Origin: Colwellia_A sp041890515
Lineage (GTDB): Bacteria; Pseudomonadota; Gammaproteobacteria; Enterobacterales; Alteromonadaceae
Length of the DNA: 35,826 nucleotides
Direction: 5' to 3'
Assembly: GCA_041890515.1 (NCBI GenBank)
Contig: JASDWX010000001.1
Coordinates: 1 to 35,826 of the forward strand
Shown: one piece after another, positions 24,619-33,639 of the stretch
Numbering within the stretch: the stretch's first letter is position 1
Layout of the letters: every line of letters begins with the position of its first letter
Made by a program: the position numbers and the translations under genes
The notes under the pieces: model-generated
Database searches by the model: none
Seen by the model: the letters and a program-made list of their open reading frames with translations, nothing else
What the model was told of the DNA's origin: nothing

Positions 24619-27181
24619 ATGGAAAACTTCATAGTGCCAAATAATGCTAAAGTCATCGATATCAAAGGGATGGTTCAAACAGGTTCAGATGAAAATACAC
24701 TACTCAATGTTAGTGACAAACTTGAAGCAGGCACTGAAATCTCTTTTGGAAAAGACAGCGAAATCACTCTAGCTTTTGATGATGATAGTCAACAGCGTGT
24801 TACTAGTAACACCGGCATTGCTGGCGAAGAGCTTAATGTAGAAAACATAGCAAGTAATAACGAGAGTGCAACGGTAAGTACTGATACAACTGATGGCGTA
24901 CTTGATGATATAGCGGCGATCCAAGCACTTATTGAATCTGGTAATGATGTTGAACTTCCCGATACTGCCGCTGGAGGAGGTCCGACTGGTAATGAAGGAA
25001 CGGACTTTGTAAGCTTAGAGAGAACCGCTGACGAAACGCTCGCTCAAGCAGGCTTTGATACGACTGAACCAGAAAATAATATATTAGCAACTGATGAACC
25101 TGAAACTTCAGCTGACACATCGCAGCCGACTATTACTGAAAGCGACCAAAATATAGGTGAAGAGGACCAAACTCTGCAAGGTAACGTACTAGATAATGAC
25201 AGTGATGTTGATGATGTGTTAACTGTTCAGTCTTATACTGTATTAGGCGATGCTACTGTTTATCTGAATGGTCAAACGGCCTCAGTAGAGGGAGGTAACT
25301 TAATCATCAATACAGACGGAAGTTACAGTTTTACCCCGTTAGCTAATTGGAATGGCAACCTCCCAATCATTACCTACACCACAAATACTAATGCAACGGA
25401 CATATTATTAATAACAATTACCCCCACGCCGGATTTAACCGATGGTAATGAAGAAGCAACGACGTTAGAAGACACTCTGTTATCAGGCAATGTTTTAGAT
25501 AACGCCTCAAGCCCTGATAATCCACTTTCGGTTACAAGTTTTACGATAGGCGGCACTACCTACGTTGTGAATTCCACCGTTGAATTAGCTGAAGGTCAGT
25601 TCACGTTAAATGATGATGGTAGTTACATCTTTGTGCCAGCGGATAACTATAACGATGCAGTACCTGCTGTAACGTACACGGTCCGAGATGGCGAAGGTGA
25701 TACGGTAACCTCAACATTAAGCATTAATATTACCCCCACGCCGGATTTAACCGATGGTAATGAAGAAGCAACGACGTTAGAAGNNNNNNNNNNNNNNNNN
25801 NNNNNNNNNNNNNNNNNNNNNNNNNNNNNNNNNNNNNNNNNNNNNNNNNNNNNNNNNNNNNNNNNNNNNNNNNNNNNNNNNNNCTGCTGTAACGTACACG
25901 GTCCGAGATGGCGAAGGTGATACGGTAACCTCAACATTGTTAATAACAGTTACTGCACCAATTAATATTCCCCCTATAGCAGCTGATGATACATTTAGTG
26001 TCAATGAAAACGGAGCGGTGAGCGGTAATGTAATTACACATGATGATGGTGACGGAGTTATTGATACCCATGGTGAAGATGGTAATACGTTATCTATTAC
26101 TCACATTAATGGCTTGGTTTTAAACTTTATCTCTGCAGACAGTAATTATGCGACAGTTAATGTGGAGGGCGGTACTTTAAGAATTAATGCTCAAGGCGAC
26201 TTCACATATACTAAGACTGGAGGGTTCGCTTACGAGGCAGATACTGTAGATACTAATCCTAAATTTGTTTACACCTTGAGTGATGGAGCAACTGAAAACT
26301 CAATGGATACAGGGCAAGTTACCATAAAAGTAATTGACTCAGCGCCTATAGCAAATGCTGATAATAACTATGTTAATTTATCCTATGAAAGGGAAGCTGA
26401 AACGACTGAAAAATATGTAGTGGGAGGCGGTGTATTATTTGAAGCTGGAAGTTCTTCAGGGGATGCACCTGATTCTTCAGAAGACGGTCAATTTACCCTT
26501 ATTTCAGTATCCTATATCGATCATAAAGGAGATAAAATCGAATATTTTTTTGACGTCAATGGTAGCTTAAAAATAGAAACTGTGTATGGCACTTTATTAA
26601 TAGCTACTACAGGTTTGTATACTTATACAGTTGAAGCAGGTATGGCAATACCTGAAACTGATTTTACTAATGTCTTCGAATATACAATCCAAGACAGTGA
26701 TGTGAATTCCCCTGAAACAGCCTCTAATACGTTAACCATTAATTTTGATGTTCGTGAGCCGGCATCTGCTCCAAATCCTTTTACGGTTACCGACGACAAT
26801 GGCGATGTCTTTTTTAGTAAAGTTGGAACAACAATAGATACTTTTATTCAGCAAGCGCATGAAAATTCAGGTGTAAGTGCAGAATTACCACTCTTTAACG
26901 ATAAAAGTGTACTAGATTTGAGTGATTTAGTTAGTGAAGAGCATGCAGATAGTCTAGAAAACTATTTAGCCTTTAATGGAGACGAAGCGGCAACGCCTGA
27001 ACTGTCAGAAACAGCCAATGCTACCCTTATGGAAAAAGAGATAGTTTTAGGTGACGTTGATGGTGAAGAATATCAAAATATTACCAATGGTCTATTAGCT
27101 AATGGAGGCACCATTGTTAGTGATGAAACCGCGCCAGTTACTGCAGCACTTGTTGAAATGGACTCGAGTGAACTGGTATAA
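24619..27181 (+). CDS. LapA-type adhesin with N-terminal retention module (spans an assembly gap)
   Basis: The adhesin of the Lap operon. Residues 1 to about 115 form a retention module: a small beta domain (VIDIKGMVQTGSDENTLL), a helix (DDIAAIQALIESG) and then DTAAGGG, where T116-A117-A118-G119 matches the LapG cleavage site. The plug keeps the exported protein in the TolC-type pore until cut. A DTSQPTITESDQNIGEEDQT segment opens tandem Ig-like (VCBS/cadherin-like) repeats, with a 104-residue unit at 25417-25728 and a second one lost in the N block. Further repeats follow. LDLSDLVSEEHADSLENYLA near the C terminus resembles a type I secretion signal, yet about 70 acidic residues follow it. 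No RTX nonapeptides are visible. Frames before and after the gap agree only if the true gap is a multiple of three; 192 bases would give 884 residues. ATG with GAGGAA upstream. Confidence 0.85.
25417..25783 (+). repeat. 312-bp tandem repeat in the adhesin, cut by the assembly gap
   Basis: The unit begins ATTACCCCCACGCCGG at 25417 and recurs identically at 25729, period 312 bp (104 codons). The second copy runs to 25783, where the N block starts. The text after the block, from CTGCTGTAACG at 25884, matches 25664 in unit one. The repeat identity explains why the assembly broke here, and suggests more copies than are shown. Confidence 0.9.
25784..25883. other. Assembly gap, 100 N
   Basis: A block of exactly 100 N lies inside the adhesin repeat array. 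Exactly 100 is the usual placeholder for a gap of unknown size. Aligning its edges with the 312-bp unit predicts a true size of 192 bases, or 192 plus a multiple of 312. Confidence 0.97.
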
Positions 27182-27223
27182 CTAAGCGTATTACGCTACC
27201 GTAGCAATATTCGAGTACATTAG

Positions 27224-27263
27224 ATTAGTAACATAGTAGTATTTCATATACTGTGTTACTAAT
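27224..27263. promoter_or_regulatory. Long intercistronic hairpin between adhesin and exporter genes
   Basis: ATTAGTAACATAGTA (27224-27238) pairs with TACTGTGTTACTAAT (27249-27263) over 15 positions with a single G-U pair and a 10-base loop. It lies 43 bases after the adhesin stop and ends 27 bases before the exporter start. A run of five T follows after four bases (27268 on). It could be an attenuating terminator or an RNA processing or stability element that lets adhesin exceed exporter. Confidence 0.6.
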
Positions 27264-27290
27264 TATGCGTTTTTAAGGAATTTAAACTCA

Positions 27291-29465
27291 GTGCAACCCT
27301 CTGTACAACCTTCCACTCAATGGACAATAAATGCTTCTCAGAGGTTAAGTTCGGACCCTTTGTTAGACAGCTTAGTACTGCTTACTGAGCATTTTGGCAA
27401 TCCATGTTCACCGGAAGCTCTTATTGCAGGCCTACCTGTAACCACCAATACCATGACTCCTGAACTCTTTCCACAAGCGGCGTCAAGAGCGGGACTCAGT
27501 GCTAAATTAGTACGTAAAGGTTTAAACGAATTACCGGCAATGTTATTACCTTGTATTTTAATGCTTAAGGATAAAAATGCCTGTGTTTTACAAGAGCTTA
27601 ATCTTGACGAAAATAAAGCCATTGTTACTTTCCCTGAAACAGGGGGAGAAGAACGTCTTACCATTGAAGAACTAGAATCAAATTTTGTTGGTTATTTATT
27701 CCTTATTAAGCAGCAATATCGAGGCGACAGGAATTTTGATGTTCATATAAGTGATTCTAAAGAGCATTGGCTATGGAAGCACCTTCGTGGCGCTGCACCC
27801 ATTTACCGTGATGTTATTATTGCGTCGGTCATGGTCAATATTTTTGCTTTAGTATCTCCCCTGTTTGTGATGAATATCTATGACAAAGTAGTACCCAATC
27901 TCGCTTTTGAATCTTTATGGGTTTTAGCGATTGGTGCGGGTATTGCTTATATATTTGACTTCATATTAAAACAATTACGCGGTTATTTGATTGATGTGGC
28001 CGGGAAAAAAATAGACATTGAGGTATCGTCTAAACTTTTTGCAAAAGTCATTGGTATTCCGCTAGAAAAAAGAGCTCCCAGTGTCGGCGGAATGGCAAAA
28101 CAAATAAGTGAATTTGATAATGTAAGGGAATTTTTTTCATCGGCAACAATAACAGCCTTAGTAGACCTACCGTTTTCCTTTTTGTTTATGTTTTGTATTT
28201 GGCTGGTTGCAGGTGATTTGGTATTATTCCCACTGGTATCTTCTGTTCTCATCATAGGTTATACCCTTTATAAACAACCTAAACTTCGTGCAGCCATTGA
28301 AGAGAGTAATAAGTTTTCAGGTTTACGCCATGGTCATTTGATTGAGTGTCTTAGTTCACTTGAGTCTATTAAAGCTAATGGTGCTGAAGGAATCGTACAA
28401 AATGCCTGGCAACAAATGATCGGACATACGTCAAACTGGTTGCTAAAGTCGAAAATCATTACTAATTCTGTCGTTAATTTTGCCAGTTTTATTGTGCAAA
28501 TATCTGTTGTTGGCGTTGTAGTTTTAGGGGTATATCGTGTTTCAGATAACCTTATTTCGATGGGAGGGATTATTGCTTCAGTTATGTTAACGGGCAGAGC
28601 CATATCACCCATTGCGAAACTAGCAGGTTTAATGACACGCTCTAACCAAACCATCAGCGCATTAAGACAGCTTGATGATTTAATGGCACAAAAAGGCGAA
28701 TTTGAAGATAAAGCCCACTTGCCTAGCCGCACTAAATTGTCAGGTAACATCAGCGCTGAAAATGTCAGTTTTAAGTACCCAGATGCTGATACCGAGAGCT
28801 TGCAAAAAATGTCAGTGAACATAAAGCAAGGTGAAAAAATCGCCATAGTGGGTCGAAACGGCTCAGGTAAAACTACGTTAGCAAAATTATTACTGGGACT
28901 TTATCAAACAACGACAGGGAGTATACGTTTTGATGGGTTAAACCATCAGCAAATACACCCTAGTGATTTACGTAGCAATTTTGGTTATCTACCACAAGAT
29001 ATCACGCTTTTTCATGGCACAATTCGTGATAATATTTTATTTGGTACGCGACAAGTTACGGAATATCAATTAATTAGAGCTGTTCAGCTTTCAGGTGTTA
29101 GTAGCTTTACAGACCATGAAAATCAAGGGCTTGACCAACAAGTTGGTGAAAGCGGTAATGCATTATCCCGCGGCCAACGTCAATCAATTGCATTAGCCAG
29201 AGCTATCTTAAATAGTCCACAAATTTTGTTGTTAGATGAACCAACAGCAAGTCTTGATGCGCGAGCTGAAAAGCAGTTTATTAAATCTATTTCATCAACG
29301 GCCAAAGAACGAACGTTACTACTGATCACACATAAAATGGAATTATTGCATTTAGTTGATCGTATTATCGTCTTGGAAAATGGGAAAATGGTAATTGATG
29401 GTCCTAAAGATGTCGTATTAAAGCAACTCGCAGGTGGTAAGTTAAATCAGGAGACTTCACTGTGA
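27291..29465 (+). CDS. lapB: LapB-type type I secretion ABC exporter
   Basis: A 724-residue inner membrane exporter for the adhesin. The N terminus (about 15-145) is a C39-peptidase-like domain lacking the catalytic cysteine: the usual Cys position reads leucine in DSLVLLTEHFG. Such domains bind substrate rather than cut it. The membrane domain follows (about 160-440) with VFALVSPLFVMNIYDKVVPN-like segments. The C-terminal ATPase has Walker A GRNGSGKTTLAKLLLG near 520, signature LSRGQRQSIALARA near 625 and Walker B ILLLDEPTASLD near 644. The start is GTG with AAGGAA about 11 bases upstream. The stop overlaps the GTG start of lapC by four bases. Confidence 0.93.
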   Translation: MQPSVQPSTQWTINASQRLSSDPLLDSLVLLTEHFGNPCSPEALIAGLPVTTNTMTPELFPQAASRAGLSAKLVRKGLNELPAMLLPCILMLKDKNACVLQELNLDENKAIVTFPETGGEERLTIEELESNFVGYLFLIKQQYRGDRNFDVHISDSKEHWLWKHLRGAAPIYRDVIIASVMVNIFALVSPLFVMNIYDKVVPNLAFESLWVLAIGAGIAYIFDFILKQLRGYLIDVAGKKIDIEVSSKLFAKVIGIPLEKRAPSVGGMAKQISEFDNVREFFSSATITALVDLPFSFLFMFCIWLVAGDLVLFPLVSSVLIIGYTLYKQPKLRAAIEESNKFSGLRHGHLIECLSSLESIKANGAEGIVQNAWQQMIGHTSNWLLKSKIITNSVVNFASFIVQISVVGVVVLGVYRVSDNLISMGGIIASVMLTGRAISPIAKLAGLMTRSNQTISALRQLDDLMAQKGEFEDKAHLPSRTKLSGNISAENVSFKYPDADTESLQKMSVNIKQGEKIAIVGRNGSGKTTLAKLLLGLYQTTTGSIRFDGLNHQQIHPSDLRSNFGYLPQDITLFHGTIRDNILFGTRQVTEYQLIRAVQLSGVSSFTDHENQGLDQQVGESGNALSRGQRQSIALARAILNSPQILLLDEPTASLDARAEKQFIKSISSTAKERTLLLITHKMELLHLVDRIIVLENGKMVIDGPKDVVLKQLAGGKLNQETSL

Positions 29466-30835
29466 AAGTAAGCCAACAAGATTTAGAAATGGCTGATGAT
29501 GTATACGGCGCTATGCTCACAGAGGTGCCAAGTTTACATCGCTTAACAATATGGTCAATGGCCGCTTTGCTCTTTAGTTTTATTGTTTGGTCAAGCTTTT
29601 CTTCATTGGAACAAGTGACCTCAGGCTCAGGTAAAATAATACCGTCATCTCAGGTGCAAATTATTCAAAGTTTAGATGGCGGTGTATTACAAGAACTTTT
29701 TGTGCAAGAAGGTATGCGGGTGATCAAAGGACAACCCATAGCAAGAATTGACGATACACGATTTCGGTCTGATTTTGCCGAACAAAAACAAGAAGTAGAC
29801 AGTTTAAGATCAAACATTATCCGGTTAAGATCAGAGTTATCGAGTATTCTAATTGGTAATAGTGATGACTGGCGACTACAAATTAAAATAAATAAGCAGG
29901 AACCAAACTTTCCAGAAGATCTAAATACGAATGCTGAATTAATGGTAAAAAGACAACAAGAAGAATATTCAGGCCGATTAGATAATTTAAATAATCAATT
30001 AGCTATTCAGAGTCAGCAAATACAACAACGAGAGCAAGAAGTGGCTGAAGTGGAGTCTAAAATAGAGACCATGAAGATCAGCTTTCGTTTAGCAACCAAG
30101 GAACTAACGTTAACGCGGCCTCTTGCAGAAAAAAATATCGTATCTAAGATTGAGCTATACAAATTAGAACGAAGTGTAAACGAACTTAAAGGTGAATTAA
30201 GTGCGATTCGCTTATTATCTCCAAAATTAAAATCAGCATTACAAGAATCTATATTAAATCGTCGTGAAACAGTCTTGATTCATAGAACAGAAGCGCGTTC
30301 CAAGCTCAATGAATTACAAAATAATTTGTCCAAAATTAATGAATCGCAAGTGGGTGCTCAGGATAAAGTAACGAAAGCACTCATCACATCACCCGTAGTT
30401 GGCACCATAAAAACCATTCATATAAACACGCTAGGTGGTGTAGTGAAATCAGGTGAAACAATCGCAGAAATTGTGCCAACAGAAGATAAGTTAATGGTTG
30501 AAGCAAAAATAAAACCTCGAGATATCGGATTTATATATCCTGGGCTACCCGCTGTTGTTAAAATAACAGCCTATGATTTTACAAGATATGGAGGGTTAAC
30601 AGGGAAAGTAGAACATATTAGCGCCGATACAACGCAAGACGAAGAAGGCAATAGCTTTTACCTCATTAGAGTGAGAACGGATGCCTCAAATATTAAAAAT
30701 AATAATAACGAAGAAATGCCCATTATTCCCGGTATGATGGCTGAGGTAGATGTTATTACAGGAAAACGTACGATATTGGACTATATATTAAACCCAATAT
30801 TACGTGCTAATGAAGCGGCATTACGAGAACGATAG
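29462..30835 (+). CDS. lapC: LapC-type HlyD-family membrane fusion protein
   Basis: A 457-residue adaptor that links the LapB exporter to the outer membrane channel. It has a short cytoplasmic start, one membrane helix (about 30-50, MAALLFSFIVWSSF), a lipoyl half (QSLDGGVLQELFVQEGMRVIKGQ), a long coiled-coil region (about 90-285, with repeated heptads such as QSQQIQQREQEVAEVESKIE), the second lipoyl part (ALITSPVVGTIKTIHINTLG) and a C-terminal beta-barrel ending at about PIIPGMMAEVDVITGKRT. The GTG start overlaps the lapB stop (GTGA), so the two are translationally coupled. No odd residues are seen. Confidence 0.92.
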   Translation: MKVSQQDLEMADDVYGAMLTEVPSLHRLTIWSMAALLFSFIVWSSFSSLEQVTSGSGKIIPSSQVQIIQSLDGGVLQELFVQEGMRVIKGQPIARIDDTRFRSDFAEQKQEVDSLRSNIIRLRSELSSILIGNSDDWRLQIKINKQEPNFPEDLNTNAELMVKRQQEEYSGRLDNLNNQLAIQSQQIQQREQEVAEVESKIETMKISFRLATKELTLTRPLAEKNIVSKIELYKLERSVNELKGELSAIRLLSPKLKSALQESILNRRETVLIHRTEARSKLNELQNNLSKINESQVGAQDKVTKALITSPVVGTIKTIHINTLGGVVKSGETIAEIVPTEDKLMVEAKIKPRDIGFIYPGLPAVVKITAYDFTRYGGLTGKVEHISADTTQDEEGNSFYLIRVRTDASNIKNNNNEEMPIIPGMMAEVDVITGKRTILDYILNPILRANEAALRER

Positions 30836-30877
30836 TGCTTATAAAAAAAATAATTAATAACAAAAATGGAATGACTC

Positions 30878-32284
30878 ATGAAATTAACTAAGTATAAAAT
30901 TTCTCGAATAGGAGCTATTGGATTACTAAACTTGTCAGTACTATTGTCAACACAAATAAACGCGCAGAGTTTAGAAGAAGCTGTTGCATACGCATTAGAT
31001 TCTCATCCAGATATTCGGCAATCATTTGCTCGATTTAAGTCAAAAGAAGAAGATGTTAATCGAGCATCAGCAGGTTATTTTCCTACGATAGATTTAACAG
31101 CTGGCTATGGATATGAACATACGGATAATCCAGGGAATCGTAGAAGCTCACTGGGTTTTAGCGATGGAGAAACTGAATATGACCGAGGTGAATTTGGCAT
31201 TAGCCTTAGACAGGTTATTTTTGACGGCATGTTTACTGGCAACGAAATTGACCGTACTATGTATGAAGCGAGTGCCGAAAAGTGGACACTGGTCTCGACA
31301 GCAGAAAACCTTGCGTTGAAAGTAAGCCAAGCCTACTTGAATTATTTGAAAACAGAACAAATGATTGCGTTAGCAGAAAAAAATATCGCCTCTCATCAAG
31401 ACATATACGAACAAATTAAAGAACGTACGGAATCAGGGTTAGGCAGTGTAGCAGATTTGTCTCAAGTAACAGGACGATTAGCTAGGGCACAATCGAACAT
31501 GATTGCTGCACGTAATAATTACCTAGATGCTAGAGCACAATTTGTACGTTTAACCAATACTCCCCCAAAAAACTTGGTAATGCCAGTACCAGACGCTGAT
31601 ATGTTACCTAAAAACCATGATAAGGGTTTAAATTTCGCAGTAGAAAACCACTCGGTTATCAAGTCAGCACAACAAGATATTAATGCCGCGCGTTCTTTTA
31701 AAGTAGGAATTAATGCAGCATATTATCCTACACTGACTTTTGAATTAAGTGCTAGTTCTGATAACGACGTTGCAGGAGAAAATGGTTTAAACCGTTTTGG
31801 TTCAAACGTTGGTGGGCATCGTAACGAAGTATCGGCAATGTTACGTTTAAAGTACAATTTGTTCTCTGGAGGCAAAGATGTTGCGCAAGAACGTAGTGCT
31901 GCTTACAAGGTAACTGAAGCAAAAGAAATAAATTATAATGCACACCGTCAAGTGACCGAGAGCTACGGGCTTGCATGGAATGCTTATGAAATGTTGGGTT
32001 TACAAAAACAGTACATTAAACAACATATTATTACTTCTAAAGAAACGCAACTAGCTTATAAAGAACAATTTAGCCTTGGACAAAGAAATTTACTTGATTT
32101 ACTTGATACCGAAAATGAACTTTTTCAGGCACGACAAGACTATTTAGAAGCTCAATTTAGTGAATTAAGCGCAAGGTATCGTTTACTTAATGCTATGGGG
32201 CAATTACTTAATTCGTTGCGTGTTACACAATCAACAGCATGGCAAGGTGAGCATAATTATGAGCAAGGAGCTAATGATGAATAA
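30878..32284 (+). CDS. TolC-family outer membrane channel (LapE-like)
   Basis: A 468-residue outer membrane efflux protein. It has a signal peptide (IGAIGLLNLSVLLSTQINA) and two TolC-type repeats: SLEEAVAYALDSHPDIRQSF starts the first, and the periodic coiled-coil stretches LALKVSQAYLNYLKTEQMIA and AKEINYNAHRQVTESYGLAW are the helical barrel. The signature FSLGQRNLLDLLDTENELFQ lies near the end. In Lap systems this subunit is the pore that holds the adhesin plug. It starts with ATG 43 bases after lapC; the ribosome-binding site (GGAATG) is weak. The end overlaps the next gene by several bases. Confidence 0.9.
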   Translation: MKLTKYKISRIGAIGLLNLSVLLSTQINAQSLEEAVAYALDSHPDIRQSFARFKSKEEDVNRASAGYFPTIDLTAGYGYEHTDNPGNRRSSLGFSDGETEYDRGEFGISLRQVIFDGMFTGNEIDRTMYEASAEKWTLVSTAENLALKVSQAYLNYLKTEQMIALAEKNIASHQDIYEQIKERTESGLGSVADLSQVTGRLARAQSNMIAARNNYLDARAQFVRLTNTPPKNLVMPVPDADMLPKNHDKGLNFAVENHSVIKSAQQDINAARSFKVGINAAYYPTLTFELSASSDNDVAGENGLNRFGSNVGGHRNEVSAMLRLKYNLFSGGKDVAQERSAAYKVTEAKEINYNAHRQVTESYGLAWNAYEMLGLQKQYIKQHIITSKETQLAYKEQFSLGQRNLLDLLDTENELFQARQDYLEAQFSELSARYRLLNAMGQLLNSLRVTQSTAWQGEHNYEQGANDE

Positions 32285-32912
32285 TAATATAATTCAAAAT
32301 GGCAAAACAACAAAACTAGCTATTGTTCTTTGTACTGCATTATTTATTGTAGGTTGTGCTGAGACTAGGGTTGTGGTCATGGAAAGCTCAGTCGAGCAAC
32401 TAAAAAATTTGGACGACTATGATCGTGATGGCGTTGTTGAAGCGCGAGAAAAATGTGCGGGTACAGTACTAGGTGCGACAATCGATAACTATGGTTGTGG
32501 TAGACAAACGCCAAGCATTGAACCGCTTAATATTGATATTAAGTTCGCTAACAACTCATATGTTATTCCCAGTTTGGCATATGGGCAAATTAAAGAACTA
32601 GCAGAGTTTTTAGAGAAGCACCAAGAACTCAACGTGGTCATTGAAGGACACACCAGTCTAGTAGGTAATGGCAATCTTAATCAAGCATTGTCTGAAAACA
32701 GAGCCAATGCTGTTGCTTTTGTTCTAGTAAATGATTTTAATTTACCTAAGGTCAGGGTTTCCTCGGTTGGTTATGGTTTTGAAAGGTTAGAGGAAGAGGG
32801 CGATACACCTGAAGCTCATGCTATTAACCGCCGTATTATGGCAGAACTAACTCATACCAAACATGTTGATGATATGATGTGGACTATTTATACAGTTGAT
32901 CAAACACTGTAA
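32277..32912 (+). CDS. OmpA-family lipoprotein in the Lap operon
   Basis: About 211 residues. A lipoprotein signal ends in FIVGC (Cys near residue 25), then an acidic stretch with a thrombospondin-3-like calcium motif DDYDRDGVVEAREKC, then a C-terminal OmpA domain that binds peptidoglycan: VVIEGHTSLVGNGNLNQALS, ENRANAVAFVL and SVGYGFERLEEEGDT with the closing NRRIMAEL. The start was placed at ATG 32277 because AAGGAG at 32265-32270 lies 6 bases ahead; the ATG at 32274 is possible, and longer in-frame readings upstream lie inside the channel gene. It would tie the outer membrane Lap channel to the cell wall. OmpA proteins recur near such exporters but are not essential Lap parts. Confidence 0.87.
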   Translation: MNNNIIQNGKTTKLAIVLCTALFIVGCAETRVVVMESSVEQLKNLDDYDRDGVVEAREKCAGTVLGATIDNYGCGRQTPSIEPLNIDIKFANNSYVIPSLAYGQIKELAEFLEKHQELNVVIEGHTSLVGNGNLNQALSENRANAVAFVLVNDFNLPKVRVSSVGYGFERLEEEGDTPEAHAINRRIMAELTHTKHVDDMMWTIYTVDQTL

Positions 32913-32927
32913 TGTGCAAGGGGTGAT

Positions 32928-33635
32928 ATGAGAGCGAGCTATTTTTTAACATGGATGTTATCAAGGCCAATTCAAATATTATTCCTGAGTATTTTTATGC
33001 TCTCAACACTCTATGCATCGCAGACGTCGCAGCTTGATGAGTCAAAAATAGTGAATTCACTGGAAGAGAACTATGGACCAAGAGCGGGTAAACGTGGGAA
33101 AGCTTGGTTTAAACTAATGAAGCAAGAGCCTGGTGTAACGGAAAAAGAAATATTAAAAAAAGTAAATCGCTTTTTTAATATGTTCCGTTTCATTGATGAC
33201 AGTAAACTCTGGGGAGTTAATAATTATTGGGCGACACCCGTTGAATTTATTGGTGTTAATGGTGGTGATTGTGAAGATTATTCAATTGCCAAATATTATA
33301 CTTTATTAGAGTTAGGCATACCTGATGATAAAATGAGGATCACTATGGTAAAAGCGGTAAACCTTAATCAATATCATATGGTACTTGCCTATTACGATAC
33401 ACCAGGATCTATCCCACTCATTTTAGATAACATTGATGGTTTGATAAAACCGGCTACTAAACGTAACGATCTCACACCAATATATAGTTTTAATGGTAGT
33501 CAACTTTGGTTAAATAAAGAAAAAGGACGTGGTGTACTTAGTGGAAAATCTTCACGTTTGAAGTCATGGCGCGACCTTCGTCAGCGTATCAATACAGCAA
33601 CACTTAAACAACCTAAACTAAAGTTGGAGTTTTAA
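32928..33635 (+). CDS. lapG: LapG periplasmic cysteine protease
   Basis: A 235-residue transglutaminase-like protease that cuts the adhesin retention module between the two alanines of TAAG. An N-terminal hydrophobic export segment (about 15-30) is followed by the catalytic domain. The catalytic triad is readable: Cys115 in GGDCEDYSIAKY, His150 in NQYHMVLAYY and Asp167 in LILDNIDG. The residues on either side of Cys115, D114 and E116, match the calcium-binding pair of Pseudomonas fluorescens LapG. Spacing of His and Asp is the same as in that enzyme. It starts at ATG 15 bases after the OmpA gene with AAGGGG upstream. Activity is controlled by LapD, encoded next. Confidence 0.94.
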   Translation: MRASYFLTWMLSRPIQILFLSIFMLSTLYASQTSQLDESKIVNSLEENYGPRAGKRGKAWFKLMKQEPGVTEKEILKKVNRFFNMFRFIDDSKLWGVNNYWATPVEFIGVNGGDCEDYSIAKYYTLLELGIPDDKMRITMVKAVNLNQYHMVLAYYDTPGSIPLILDNIDGLIKPATKRNDLTPIYSFNGSQLWLNKEKGRGVLSGKSSRLKSWRDLRQRINTATLKQPKLKLEF

Positions 33636-33639
33636 AGCA

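Noticed and set aside
25417..25783. Tandem repeat considered as a CRISPR array
   Set aside because: The unit is a 312-bp coding repeat without short spacers; it encodes an adhesin domain. No CRISPR array or cas gene was seen in the window.
25777..26004. Frames read through the N block on either strand
   Set aside because: The N bases give no information; the frames are artefacts of the placeholder length.
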